A DNA stretch of 64,000 bases from contig JAGRNR010000002.1 in NCBI GenBank assembly GCA_020440645.1, forward strand, positions 1-64,000. Reading direction: 5' to 3'. The stretch is from JAHEFU01 sp020440645 (GTDB lineage: Bacteria; 4484-113; JAFGCY01). The number at the start of each line of letters is the position of its first letter. Position 1 is the first letter of the stretch. This document shows positions 26,808-35,552 of the stretch, in pieces. The notes beneath the pieces were generated by a model. That model was not told the origin of the DNA. It did not search any database and was given only the letters and a program-made list of their open reading frames with translations. The translations under genes were made by a program, and so were the position numbers.

Positions 26808-27626
26808 TTGCCTGAGCTGCCTGAAGTAGAAACTGTTGCGCGCCAGCTGGATCCGCTGGCGGGCGGGCAGCTAATCCGGGGAGTTGAGATCCTCGACTCC
26901 CTGCTGGCCTTCAGCCAGGAGAAACGCCTGATCGGACGACGGATCAACCAGGTCCGGCGCATCGGCAAGGAAGTCGTGTTCCAGCTGGAGGATCCCAGGG
27001 GCAAGGCAAGCGACCTGCTGCTGGCCGTGCACCTGAGGATGACCGGACGTCTGATCTACCAGGGAGAATCCGATTGCAGTGAGCGGGGCGACAAATATCT
27101 CCGTGCTGTGCTGAAGCTTGAGCAGGGCAGGGTACGCTTCCACGACATGCGCCGCTTCGGCACGATGAAGCTGTACGAGTCAGAGGCGGAAGCACAACCG
27201 GCCGGTGCTGAACCGCTGGACCGGGGATTCAATGCAGATAGCATCGGCGAGCTGATCAGGGGAAGCTCAATGGAGATCAAGGTCTGGCTGCTGCGCCAGG
27301 ACCGGATCTGCGGGATCGGGAACATCTATGCAAGTGAGATCCTGCATGACTGCGGGATTGACCCATTCCGGCCGGCATCTTCCCTGAACGAGGATGAGCT
27401 TGGACTGCTGGCGGCATCCACTAAGAAGATACTGCGTAAGGCGATCAAGCACTGCGGGACAACCTTCAGCGACTTCCAGAACGCAAACGGGGAGGTCGGT
27501 GGATACCAGAAGTACCTGCGTGTATACCAGCATTCAGGTGAAGGCTGCCGCCACTGTGGTACTGAGATACTGCGGGCGGTGCAGGCACAGCGATCAACCT
27601 TCTGGTGTCCGGCGTGCCAGCGATGA
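26808..27626 (+). CDS. mutM: Formamidopyrimidine-DNA glycosylase (MutM/Fpg)
   Basis: Removes oxidised purines such as 8-oxoguanine and nicks the abasic site. 272 aa. The mature N terminus PELPEVETV requires Pro at position 2 as the nucleophile and Glu3, which fixes the start at the unusual codon TTG 26808. Other features are RRIGKEVVFQL (catalytic Lys), HLRMTGRLIY and the C-terminal zinc finger CRHCGTEIL...FWCPACQR, all present. It follows rubredoxin by seven bases and is probably co-transcribed, a logical pairing in oxidative-stress defence. Confidence 0.95.
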   Translation: MPELPEVETVARQLDPLAGGQLIRGVEILDSLLAFSQEKRLIGRRINQVRRIGKEVVFQLEDPRGKASDLLLAVHLRMTGRLIYQGESDCSERGDKYLRAVLKLEQGRVRFHDMRRFGTMKLYESEAEAQPAGAEPLDRGFNADSIGELIRGSSMEIKVWLLRQDRICGIGNIYASEILHDCGIDPFRPASSLNEDELGLLAASTKKILRKAIKHCGTTFSDFQNANGEVGGYQKYLRVYQHSGEGCRHCGTEILRAVQAQRSTFWCPACQR

Positions 27627-27648
27627 CGTTTCGGGATGGATGATGCCC

Positions 27649-27654
27649 TATAAT
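27649..27654 (+). promoter_or_regulatory. Probable -10 box of the ior operon
   Basis: Perfect TATAAT, 83 bases before the iorA start. No convincing -35 is visible. Confidence 0.4.
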
Positions 27655-27736
27655 GTAGCCGCGCCAACCCTGCTTGGCGGCTGGCGGGCCTGCTCCCGCT
27701 GATCAAAGCCAGCATCGAACGAGGAAAGGAGACTTC

Positions 27737-29467
27737 ATGAGCAAATTTGCCGACAACATGATCCGCAAAGATGCCTGGACCGGCCTGATGATGGGAAACC
27801 ATGCCCTTGTCAGGGCCATGCTTGAGTCCGGCGTGATGGTCTGTTCCGCATATCCCGGCTCCCCGACCCCGGAGATCGCGGCTGCCATCGAGATCATTCC
27901 CGAGGAACAGCGCCCGATCCACTTCGAATGGGCCACGAATGAGAAGGTCGCCACGGAGACCGCCTTCGGCGCGTCCATCAATGGCCACCTGAGCGTCGTG
28001 TTCTTCAAGTCCGTCGGCCTCAATGTCGCCCTCGACACAGCGGTGCAGCTCAGCATGCTGGACTGCATCGGTGGCATGGTGGTGGTGATCGGGGATGACC
28101 CCGGAGCCAACTCCAGCCAGAATGAGCAGGACAACCGCCATGTCGGCCGCCTGATGATGATGCCGATCTTCGAGCCGGGCAGCCCCTCCGAGACCTACAG
28201 CATGTTCCTCGAGGCGGCGGAGTTGTCGAAGAAGCTCAAGATGCCCGTGCTGTTCCGCATGACCACCCATGTCTGCCACGCACGCGAGCTGATCGAGTTC
28301 GGTGCGATCCCTGATTTTGATTACGACTGGACCCCGCGCTTCCACGCAGAGGGCCTGGAATACTGGCCGATCACGACCGCTGTGTTCCCGCTGAAGCGTA
28401 AGGCATTTGCCAAGCTCTCAGCTGTGGAAAAGCATGCGCTCAGCTCGCCATCCAACAAGGTGCTCTCGCCCAATGGCAGTGAGCCGGAGAACGGGAAGCG
28501 GCTCGGTGTGATCACGCATTCGATTCCGGCATACAGCGTGCTCGAATGCATGGACGAATCCGGCTCTTCGATTGACGTTCTGAAGCTCGGAATCACATTT
28601 CCGCTCAACCCGGAGCAGATTGTCAGTTTCCTCAACGAGCATGACGAGGTGTTCATCCTGGAGGAGCTGGACCGGATCCTGGAGCATGAGATCAAGGCAA
28701 TCGCCTTTGACAACCATGTAAAAACGAAGATCCTGGTCCGTCCGGACATCGAGCACCTGATGCATGAGTTCGTCCCGGCCCGCGTCTGGGACCTGCTGAG
28801 CGGGTTCTGGCCGGACTGCTTCGCGCCGAAGCCGCAGCGCGCCGAGGCCGCTGAGGAAGTCAGCCCGCGCCTGGCCCAGATGTGCCCCGGCTGCGGACAC
28901 CGCAGTGCTTTCTTCGCCATCCGCGAGCTGATCGACGAGGAATTCCCGGACGCGATCACCGTGGCGGACATCGGTTGCCATTCACTGGGCAGCATGAAGC
29001 CATACGAAATGGGCACTGTGCTGCTGTGCATGGGCCACAGCAACGGCACCGCGGGCGGACTGGCGATCGGCAATGACAAGCGCAAGGTGGTCTGCTTCAT
29101 CGGCGACTCCACCTTCTTCCACGCCGGCCTGCCGGGGATCATCAACAACGTGCTGTATGACCGCAACGTGACGCTCGTCGTGCTGGAGAACTACACCACG
29201 GCAATGACCGGGCACCAGCCGCATGCCGCCTCGGGTGAAATCGGTGACAAGATCAAGATCCCAGAGGTGCTTGAAGCGCTCGGTGTCAAGTTCCTGCGCA
29301 GCGTTGACGCATACATGCAGGATAAGCTCAAGGACCATATCCGCGATTCCATGAACCACAAAGGGTTCGGTGTCGTGATCGCCAAGCACCCCTGCATGCT
29401 GAAGTTCATCAGGGACAAGCGCAAGCGCGCCGAGGCCACCAAGCGGGCCGAGAGCGTGAACCGCTAG
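27737..29467 (+). CDS. iorA: Indolepyruvate ferredoxin oxidoreductase, alpha subunit (IorA-like)
   Basis: Thiamine-pyrophosphate enzyme that oxidatively decarboxylates aryl-2-oxoacids to acyl-CoA and reduces ferredoxin. 576 aa from ATG 27737, which has AAAGGAG six bases upstream. The N-terminal pyrimidine-binding half has AYPGSPTPEIAAAIE and the FEWATNEKVATETAFGAS segment. The C-terminal half has MCPGCGHRSAFFAI, the TPP-binding GDSTFFHAGLPGIIN and LENYTTAMTGHQPH. Classical IorA carries a C-terminal two-cluster ferredoxin domain; here that part is absent and encoded by the next gene. Confidence 0.92.
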   Translation: MSKFADNMIRKDAWTGLMMGNHALVRAMLESGVMVCSAYPGSPTPEIAAAIEIIPEEQRPIHFEWATNEKVATETAFGASINGHLSVVFFKSVGLNVALDTAVQLSMLDCIGGMVVVIGDDPGANSSQNEQDNRHVGRLMMMPIFEPGSPSETYSMFLEAAELSKKLKMPVLFRMTTHVCHARELIEFGAIPDFDYDWTPRFHAEGLEYWPITTAVFPLKRKAFAKLSAVEKHALSSPSNKVLSPNGSEPENGKRLGVITHSIPAYSVLECMDESGSSIDVLKLGITFPLNPEQIVSFLNEHDEVFILEELDRILEHEIKAIAFDNHVKTKILVRPDIEHLMHEFVPARVWDLLSGFWPDCFAPKPQRAEAAEEVSPRLAQMCPGCGHRSAFFAIRELIDEEFPDAITVADIGCHSLGSMKPYEMGTVLLCMGHSNGTAGGLAIGNDKRKVVCFIGDSTFFHAGLPGIINNVLYDRNVTLVVLENYTTAMTGHQPHAASGEIGDKIKIPEVLEALGVKFLRSVDAYMQDKLKDHIRDSMNHKGFGVVIAKHPCMLKFIRDKRKRAEATKRAESVNR

Positions 29468-29481
29468 AAGGAGATTCGCAA

Positions 29482-29691
29482 ATGGGACTGATGCCCCCTG
29501 TCTATGTCGATGAGAGTGCCTGTGAGAAGTGCGGCACCTGCTATGAGAAATTCGCCTGCCCGGCGATCGGACGCAAGCCCGACGGCCTGGCATACATCAT
29601 CACTGATCTGTGCAATGGCAACGGATCCTGCATCCAGGTCTGCCCGAAGAACGCGATCAAGCGTCCTGCCCGGGAGGTGCCGAGCAAGTAA
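29482..29691 (+). CDS. Two-cluster ferredoxin, the detached Fe-S domain of IorA
   Basis: 69 aa with SD AAGGAG. Cluster 1 ligands are complete, with the spaced pattern CEKCGTC...CPA. Cluster 2 reads CNGNGSCIQVCP: the position of the second cysteine of CxxCxxCxxxCP is Asn, so only three of its cysteines remain (the fourth partner is the CPA-type Cys). It corresponds to the C-terminal domain of normal IorA and should take electrons from the TPP site. It lies between iorA and iorB, and its TAA overlaps the iorB ATG by one base. Confidence 0.88.
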   Translation: MGLMPPVYVDESACEKCGTCYEKFACPAIGRKPDGLAYIITDLCNGNGSCIQVCPKNAIKRPAREVPSK

Positions 29692-30281
29692 TGAAGAGCT
29701 ACAACATATTCATCAGCGGAGTGGGTGGACAGGGTATCGGCCTGCTGGCCGAGGTCCTGATCCAGTCATGCCTGGCGGCAGGCTATGCCGTGCTGGGGGT
29801 TGACACCCATGGCCTTGCCCAGCGTGGCGGCATCGTGGTGTCGCACCTGCGCATCGGCAACAAGGACAAGCTGTTCACCCCGCGCATAACACCGGGCGAG
29901 GCGGACCTGATCGTCGGCCTGGAGCGCCTTGAGGCCTATCGCGGGATCGTCAACTACATGCGGGACAGCGGCACCTGCATCTACTATGATGCAGAGCAGC
30001 AGCCGATCCACGTACGCATGGGCCTGACCCAGTATCCCAGCCACGAGGACCTCGAGAAGGCTGTCGCTGAGAGGCATGGCAAGGTGGAACGAGTATTCAT
30101 CGATGACCTGCCGGACGTGCGCATGCAGAACACGGCGGTGCTCGGCCGGATTGCCAGTTTCGAGCTGGTGGAAGGCCTGACCGGAGACATCATCCGTGAG
30201 CAGCTGCTGGAGATCAGTCCATCCTCCGCCAAGGATGCCAACCTCAAGGTGTTTGAGCAGGCCTCGGCGGCTCGTGCCTGA
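29691..30281 (+). CDS. iorB: Indolepyruvate ferredoxin oxidoreductase, beta subunit (IorB-like)
   Basis: Gamma-type subunit of the 2-oxoacid:ferredoxin oxidoreductase family, 196 aa. N-terminal NIFISGVGGQGIGLLAEVLIQ and GVDTHGLAQRGGIVVSHLRIG are diagnostic. It forms the complex with the alpha subunit and the small ferredoxin. ATG 29691 overlaps the previous stop (TAATG), giving coupled translation; a strong terminator follows. Confidence 0.92.
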   Translation: MKSYNIFISGVGGQGIGLLAEVLIQSCLAAGYAVLGVDTHGLAQRGGIVVSHLRIGNKDKLFTPRITPGEADLIVGLERLEAYRGIVNYMRDSGTCIYYDAEQQPIHVRMGLTQYPSHEDLEKAVAERHGKVERVFIDDLPDVRMQNTAVLGRIASFELVEGLTGDIIREQLLEISPSSAKDANLKVFEQASAARA

Positions 30282-30306
30282 GGGCAATTGACAACGAACT
30301 GAATCT

Positions 30307-30334
30307 TGGCGGATGGATGTCCGCCATTTTTTTT
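30307..30334 (+). terminator. Rho-independent terminator after iorB
   Basis: Stem TGGCGGA (30307-30313) / TCCGCCA (30320-30326), six-base loop, then eight T. Confidence 0.9.
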
Positions 30335-30348
30335 GCAAGGAGCCTAGA

Positions 30349-30714
30349 ATGTCTTACCGCGATATCCATGAGTACAACGAGAAGCGTGCCGAACTGAACG
30401 AGGTCGTGATGCGCCATGCCGGGCAGAGCATGAAGCGCTTCTGGAACCTTGACGGGGCGGTTTACCGTGAAGGCGCGCTGCCGGAGAAGACCAAGGAGCT
30501 GCTTGGACTGGTGGCTTCGCTCGTGCTCAGGTGTGACGACTGCATCTACTACCACATCAACGAGAGCTTCCAGAAGGGAGCGAGCATGGAGGAGATCGAG
30601 GAAACACTCAGCATCGGGCTGATCGTCGGAGGCTCGATCACGATCCCGCACATCCGCCGGGCATTCAAGGCCTTCGAGGAACTGCAGGAGAGTGCGGGCA
30701 ACAACAAGGGCTGA
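30349..30714 (+). CDS. AhpD-like carboxymuconolactone decarboxylase family protein
   Basis: 121 aa; SD AAGGAG. The CxxCxxxH signature of AhpD-type alkylhydroperoxidases is present (CDDCIYYH, ~residues 63-70), with a helix pair rich in Gly and Ala near the C terminus (IGLIVGGSITIPHIRRAF). AhpD-like proteins relay electrons to peroxidases using the two Cys; others are scavenging or metabolic. The partner is unknown. It follows the ior terminator and is convergent with the histidine kinase. Confidence 0.85.
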   Translation: MSYRDIHEYNEKRAELNEVVMRHAGQSMKRFWNLDGAVYREGALPEKTKELLGLVASLVLRCDDCIYYHINESFQKGASMEEIEETLSIGLIVGGSITIPHIRRAFKAFEELQESAGNNKG

Positions 30715-32379
30715 TCAGCCGATCTCAGACTTGCGGATGCCCTCGCGGATCACGCGGATCAGCACATCCGGCTTGATCGGCTGCTGGATGTAGCCCGTCA
30801 CCAGGCCTTCATCGAACAGCGGTGTGAGCTCCGCCTTTTCCGCTTCGGACATGATCACGATCGGCGTACGGGCATTCACACGGTGCAGGCTCTCCATGTC
30901 GCGCATGGCCTGCTGCAGTGACCTGGCAATCCCGCAGAGGATCAGCGAGATGCGCTCCTGGTGCTCGAGGAACACGGCCAGCGCTTCGTCCAGGTTCTCC
31001 ACCAGCAGTACCTGGTAGTCCATGTTCTGCAGATTCAGTGCCAGCAGCCTGCGCATTTCCTCGTCATATTCGATGACAAGCACCGCTGATTCTGCCAGCA
31101 TGTCCGGCAGGTTGTGGGCGTCATCTTCCAGCGGTTCACTGCAGGGCAGGTAAACGCTGAAGGTTGTGCCGACATCCTGCTCGCTGGCAACCTCGATGAA
31201 GCCGCCGAGTTCCTCGACGATGCCATGTACACTGCTCAGGCCCAGGCCGCGGCCCGACTTCTTCGTCGTGAAGAACGGGCGGAAGATCGTCTGCAGGGTT
31301 GAGCTGCTCATGCCGACTCCGTTGTCGCCGATATCCATCCGGATGAAGCCACGGGCAAGTGCTGGCTCCAGCACACCATACTGCTGGATCTGCTCCTCGC
31401 TGAGCTGGGCGGGCTGGATGCTGATGGACAGGATACCCATGTAGGACTGGCCGCCACTGCGCACCTTGCGCTCGTTCATGGCATCGCCGGCATTCAGGCA
31501 GAGGTTCATGATCACCTGCTGCAGCTTGGTGCTGTCGCCCTCGATCGGCGGGACCTTCTCGAAGTCCTTCTCAATCATCACATGCCCCGGCAGGCCGGTG
31601 CTGATGATGTTCAGCAGTTCGTCAACATGGTCCGGCAGGTAGATCGGGATCCAGTCAGACTTCTCGCCGCGCGCGTAGCGCATCAGGCTGGTGCTGAGGG
31701 CGGATGCCCGCTCGGCGCACTGCTCAATGATGTTCAGGAAGCGCTGCGCCTCATGTTCCTTGCCGATCTTGTCCCTGGCGATGCTTGTGTTGCCAAGGAT
31801 CGCCATCAGGATGTTGTTGAAGTCATGCGCGATCCCACTCGCCAGCATGCCGACGCTCTCCAGACGCTGGCTGCGCAGCAGTTCGCGGTTCTCGTCGCTG
31901 GCAGCGGAACTGCGGCCGCCCTTTTCCTTCTCGGCAAGCTGCAGGGCATGGTTGATCCAGGAGAATGCGGAGCTGATGTAGTTGGTCTGCTTGTCCCGCA
32001 GGATGTAGCAGCCATTCCAGCCGATGCTGACTTCTTCAAGGGGAATGCGGCGCTTGTTGAGGTCGGCAATCAGGACTATCGGGCAATCTGAGTTCCTTGA
32101 ACTGAACTTGCGGACAAGTTCCAGTCCGGTTGAATCCGTGATGTCATCCACCACGATGAATGCGCTGAAGGAACTTTCACCGGCCATTTGCAGGGCGCTT
32201 TCCGCATCCCGGCAATGCTCGACATTGATATCTATCTCATCGAACAGTTCTGCGAACGCAGCTACTGATTCCCCGGAATCCTCCGTTACCAGAACCGACT
32301 TACTCTCTTGCATCAAAGCTGATTGCATTTCCCGCCTGTATGCCACCAGGCTCGAATGAATTTCCCAAACAGGGAACAT
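30715..32379 (-). CDS. Hybrid sensor histidine kinase with N- and C-terminal receiver-like domains
   Basis: 554-aa cytosolic two-component protein with no membrane segment. Receiver-like domain ~27-145; HisKA with H-box GIAHDFNNILMAILGN (~175-190); HATPase with N-box QVIMNLCLNAGDAM, G1 DIGDNGVGMS and G2 GRGLGLSSVHG; C-terminal receiver-like domain ~430-548. In the last domain the phospho-acceptor Asp is replaced (ISLILCGIA where DLILLDI is usual) and the conserved Lys is Gln (YIQQPI), so it is probably a pseudoreceiver. The input signal is not apparent. Alternative start codons at internal Met (residues 18, 23) are possible. No cognate regulator is adjacent. Confidence 0.88.
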   Translation of the reverse strand: MFPVWEIHSSLVAYRREMQSALMQESKSVLVTEDSGESVAAFAELFDEIDINVEHCRDAESALQMAGESSFSAFIVVDDITDSTGLELVRKFSSRNSDCPIVLIADLNKRRIPLEEVSIGWNGCYILRDKQTNYISSAFSWINHALQLAEKEKGGRSSAASDENRELLRSQRLESVGMLASGIAHDFNNILMAILGNTSIARDKIGKEHEAQRFLNIIEQCAERASALSTSLMRYARGEKSDWIPIYLPDHVDELLNIISTGLPGHVMIEKDFEKVPPIEGDSTKLQQVIMNLCLNAGDAMNERKVRSGGQSYMGILSISIQPAQLSEEQIQQYGVLEPALARGFIRMDIGDNGVGMSSSTLQTIFRPFFTTKKSGRGLGLSSVHGIVEELGGFIEVASEQDVGTTFSVYLPCSEPLEDDAHNLPDMLAESAVLVIEYDEEMRRLLALNLQNMDYQVLLVENLDEALAVFLEHQERISLILCGIARSLQQAMRDMESLHRVNARTPIVIMSEAEKAELTPLFDEGLVTGYIQQPIKPDVLIRVIREGIRKSEIG

Positions 32380-32434
32380 TCTAGCCCTTATTCAGTTTAT
32401 CTTCCAGCGTGTTGAGGGATTGTGGAAACGCGTG

Positions 32435-33625
32435 TCATTCGAAGCACTTCATGAAGATGTCCCGGTGCCATAGATAGCAGTCATCTTCGTCCGTCACAAA
32501 CAGCTCGGCCTCAGGGCTGAACCAGCGCTCATCTGCGATGCTGTCCTCTGTTCCGAGGTCCAGCAACACCAGGGCCTGCCGGTTGCGATCCATGAATGCA
32601 ATCTTCGTTCCCAGCGAATTGAGCCGGATATTGAACTCTGCATCGCCACCGAGCTCAATGTCCTCGACATTGCCACTGTCGCGATCATACATGCTCATTC
32701 GGGGCTGGCGCTTGGCTTCAAGGTAGTCAGGCAGGCGAGACCCATGCAATACCCAGGGCTCGAACTCGAGGTCCGGGCTGGTGAAGCGGTAGACGATCCA
32801 GGTCACATCAAGCTGTAGCTGGAAAGTATCCAGCTTGTCCAGGTCAAGGGTGAACAGCCGGCACTTCTCGTCACGCGTGCCTGTTTCCCAGACGCTGCAA
32901 TAAAGCAGGTTGCCAAGTCCGGAGGGGGGCAGGGGACCATACTGCCAGGCTGCCACAACGATCTTCGGATCGGGCAGGGCGACGAATTCCATGTTGCCGC
33001 TTTCGATATCCGCAACCACCACACCGAGGTCACTGAGGGGCACGACGACCTGCTTCCCATCCCATGAATAGAATGGCTTGAGATCCTGCAGCTTGCTTTC
33101 GTTATGCTGTGCGGGAACACCAGGGCAGGACTCGTAAGGTACTTCCGTGAGCATGTCGGGGCCGACGCGCCAGACCTTATTGTGGACATGCCCGTCCTCT
33201 GCCATGTAGTTCGTGGTCACCAGGCATTCCTGCTGGCTTGGATGAGCGGCAATGAATGCGATGTTGTACTTGCTGCCGTGGGCCAGCTGCCGGGGTTCAG
33301 GCTTTCCGCTGCCTGCCAACGATGCGCTGTAGATGGCATGCTCACCATCATCTAGCAACAACTTGTAGAAGACGAACTGGCCAGTACGCCCGACATCCAG
33401 CGCCAGCGGGGCACGTTTGTAGAGCCCCTTGAAGTCTATTGCGCTCAGGTTGCGCGGGCCATACGGCATCATGTCAAGGTCAGGCTCGTTCGCCTCGCTG
33501 GACACTTCGCCAGCAGTAGGTGTGTCAGTGGCCTGTGTATCGGACCCGCTGGTTGGCTTGTTGTCGCGACAGGCCGCCAGCCCGAGCAGCAGCAGGGCCA
33601 GAATGGCAATCAGCAGTCGATTCAT
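32435..33625 (-). CDS. Lipoprotein with beta-propeller-like repeats
   Basis: 396 aa. ATG 33625 is chosen because GGGGA lies six bases upstream and it gives a normal signal peptide with a perfect lipobox (LLLLGLAAC). A longer frame upstream lacks an SD. A low-complexity T/S/E-rich linker (~25-50) is followed by repeated strands such as VVVPLSDLGVVVADIESG and ALVLLDLGTED, similar to TolB/WD40-type propellers. No catalytic residues are recognisable, and the function is unknown. It is divergent from mpg across 31 bases. Confidence 0.7.
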   Translation of the reverse strand: MNRLLIAILALLLLGLAACRDNKPTSGSDTQATDTPTAGEVSSEANEPDLDMMPYGPRNLSAIDFKGLYKRAPLALDVGRTGQFVFYKLLLDDGEHAIYSASLAGSGKPEPRQLAHGSKYNIAFIAAHPSQQECLVTTNYMAEDGHVHNKVWRVGPDMLTEVPYESCPGVPAQHNESKLQDLKPFYSWDGKQVVVPLSDLGVVVADIESGNMEFVALPDPKIVVAAWQYGPLPPSGLGNLLYCSVWETGTRDEKCRLFTLDLDKLDTFQLQLDVTWIVYRFTSPDLEFEPWVLHGSRLPDYLEAKRQPRMSMYDRDSGNVEDIELGGDAEFNIRLNSLGTKIAFMDRNRQALVLLDLGTEDSIADERWFSPEAELFVTDEDDCYLWHRDIFMKCFE

Positions 33626-33643
33626 CCTCATTCCCCATTGAAC

Positions 33644-33649
33644 TATAAT
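33644..33649 (+). promoter_or_regulatory. -10 box of mpg, leaderless transcript
   Basis: TATAAT ends seven bases before the mpg ATG at 33657; a weak TTCATC lies 17 bases upstream. Transcription would start at or within a base or two of the start codon, so the mRNA would lack an SD. Confidence 0.55.
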
Positions 33650-33656
33650 CGCCGGC

Positions 33657-34247
33657 ATGCGATCCCACCCGGAACTCGGCCCACTGCTCAGCGGCGACGT
33701 TGTGCAGGCCGCCAGGGGGCTGCTTGGCTGCACGCTGGTGCACCGCCAGCCGGACGGAACAGAGCTGTCCGGTAGGATCGTCGAAACTGAAGCATATCAC
33801 CAGCGTGAACCCGGTTGCCATGCCTTCAAGGGCAGGACTGCACGCAACGAGACCATGTTCGGACGGGCAGGGCTGCTGTACGTCTACCTGATCTACGGGA
33901 TGTACCACTGCGCAAACATCGTCTGCGGAAATGAGGATGTAGCTGCTGCCGTGCTTGTCCGGGCGCTTGAGCCGCCGGCGGGCAGCGGGCTGCGCAGCCA
34001 GGGTCCGGGGCTGTTGTGCCGGGCGCTTGGCCTGGACCGCAGCCACGATGGCCTGGACCTGCTCAACCCAGCTTCCGCCGTCAGGCTGGTTCGCGGCCAG
34101 ACAGGCACGGACGAGAGGATCGCCAGCTCACGCCGGATCGGATTTTCCTTTGAGGATGACCTTGACTGGCGATTCTTCGTGGATGGCAATCCGCACGTCA
34201 GCAAGGGCAAGCCGGGACAGGTGGTGAAGCGCAAGCCGAGAAAATAA
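33657..34247 (+). CDS. mpg: 3-methyladenine DNA glycosylase (AAG/MPG family)
   Basis: Excises alkylated purines from DNA; 196 aa, the usual bacterial length. Signatures are GRIVETEAYHQREPGCHAF (catalytic Glu in ETEAY), MFGRAGLLYVYLIYGMYHCANIV and the C-terminal DWRFFVDGNPHVSK. The start ATG lies directly after the -10 box. It is a single gene; the hairpin right after its stop mainly serves the flagellar operon from the other side. Confidence 0.93.
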   Translation: MRSHPELGPLLSGDVVQAARGLLGCTLVHRQPDGTELSGRIVETEAYHQREPGCHAFKGRTARNETMFGRAGLLYVYLIYGMYHCANIVCGNEDVAAAVLVRALEPPAGSGLRSQGPGLLCRALGLDRSHDGLDLLNPASAVRLVRGQTGTDERIASSRRIGFSFEDDLDWRFFVDGNPHVSKGKPGQVVKRKPRK

Positions 34248-34275
34248 AGAGACCGCCCCTTGCGCCAGGGCGGTC
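34241..34275 (-). terminator. Terminator of the flagellar operon (minus strand)
   Basis: Stem GACCGCCC (34251-34258) / GGGCGGTC (34268-34275). The A-rich sequence on the left (AAAATAAAGA) gives a T-rich tail only on the minus strand, so it terminates transcripts coming from flgI. Bases 34276-34386 are the 3' untranslated region of that operon, with no gene seen. Confidence 0.75.
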
Positions 34276-34386
34276 CCGCTTGGAAGTGGGTGTGGTGGTA
34301 GCTTGTTTGGAAAAAGTGGGCTAGCCCTCCGTGGCGCGCCCCAGCCACTTTGTAGGTTGGGATTCGTTGTTAGTTGTGCTCCGGCA

Positions 34387-35538
34387 TCAGATCACCAACA
34401 GCTCGGCGTCCATTGCACCGACCTTGTGGATCTGGATGAAGATCTCGACGATGTCCTCCGCGCTGAGGCGAAGCTTGTTCAGGCCGGCGGCGACCTCCGC
34501 AGCCGTCGTATCCTCCGTGTACTGATCCACCGGACCGAGCGGCAGCGCCATATCGGCATCGGATGCATCCGGCACGACCACGTTGTTGGGTGCTTCAGAA
34601 CCGGATTCCACAAGACCGTTTCCGAAGCTGAAGCTCATGTTGCCCTGGCTGACATGCACCGGACGGATCCGTACGTTGCCACCCATGGCGATCGTGCCCG
34701 TGGCCTGGTCAATCACCACCTTGGCCTGGCTGTCCGGACGGACCTCCAGCTGCTCTATGCGGGAAATGAAGTCCACGAGCGTCAGGCGGCTTTCGATCGG
34801 CACCAGCACTTCGACTGTGCCGGCATCCAGTGCGCTGGCAATGCGGGCATTGCTGCCGAAGCCGTTGCCATTGAAATCCTCATTGATGGCCTCTGCGATC
34901 CGTGAAGCGGTCGTGAAGTCAGGATCGCGCAGGTTGTATTCCAGCCTGTCACGCTCATTGGTGATCGTGCTCTGGATTTCACGCTCGATGATCGCTCCGC
35001 CGGTGATGCCGCCACGTGTGGCCACCTTTACTTTGCTGCCGATCACGCTGCCGAAGCTGATGTTGCCCTGGGCCAGTGCATAGATCGGGGCGTTGCCATC
35101 CTCGTTACCGTAGAAGGTGTCCGCGCCGCGCAGTTCCGTCATCAGCAGCATGCCACCCTCAAGGGACTTGGCGTTGCCGATGGCGCTGACCTGCACATCC
35201 AGGCGGTCACCCTGCTTGAGGTAGGCCGGCATGTTGGCTGTCACCATTACGGCGGCGAAGTTCTTCGACTTGAGCAGCGCCGGGTCAACCTGGAAGCCGA
35301 AGCGCGAGAGCAGGTTGCTCAGGGCTTCGCCGGCCTGCGGCGTGCTCTTCACATCGTCACCGGTTCCGGCCAAACCGCTGACGAGGCCCATGCCGATCAG
35401 CTGGTTGTCGCGTACTCCGCGCAGCTGGGCCAGGTCCTTGATGGCCGCTGCCTGGGCGGGCCGACCGCCTGCCAGCAGGTAAACCACGGCGATAGCGATG
35501 ATTGTCAGGTAATTTAATTTGCTCACTGTGTTTCCCAT
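34387..35538 (-). CDS. flgI: Flagellar P-ring protein FlgI
   Basis: Forms the peptidoglycan-associated ring around the flagellar rod. 383 aa with a signal peptide ending PAQA. Family features are IKDLAQLRGVRDNQLIGMGLVSGLAGTGDD, FAAVMVTANMPAYLKQGDRLDV and AKVVIDQATGTIAMGGNVRI. It is the last gene of a minus-strand flgF-flgG-flgA-flgH-flgI operon. An alternative start five codons in (GTG) cannot be excluded. Confidence 0.95.
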   Translation of the reverse strand: MGNTVSKLNYLTIIAIAVVYLLAGGRPAQAAAIKDLAQLRGVRDNQLIGMGLVSGLAGTGDDVKSTPQAGEALSNLLSRFGFQVDPALLKSKNFAAVMVTANMPAYLKQGDRLDVQVSAIGNAKSLEGGMLLMTELRGADTFYGNEDGNAPIYALAQGNISFGSVIGSKVKVATRGGITGGAIIEREIQSTITNERDRLEYNLRDPDFTTASRIAEAINEDFNGNGFGSNARIASALDAGTVEVLVPIESRLTLVDFISRIEQLEVRPDSQAKVVIDQATGTIAMGGNVRIRPVHVSQGNMSFSFGNGLVESGSEAPNNVVVPDASDADMALPLGPVDQYTEDTTAAEVAAGLNKLRLSAEDIVEIFIQIHKVGAMDAELLVI

Positions 35539-35552
35539 TCCCTTTGCCCTGA

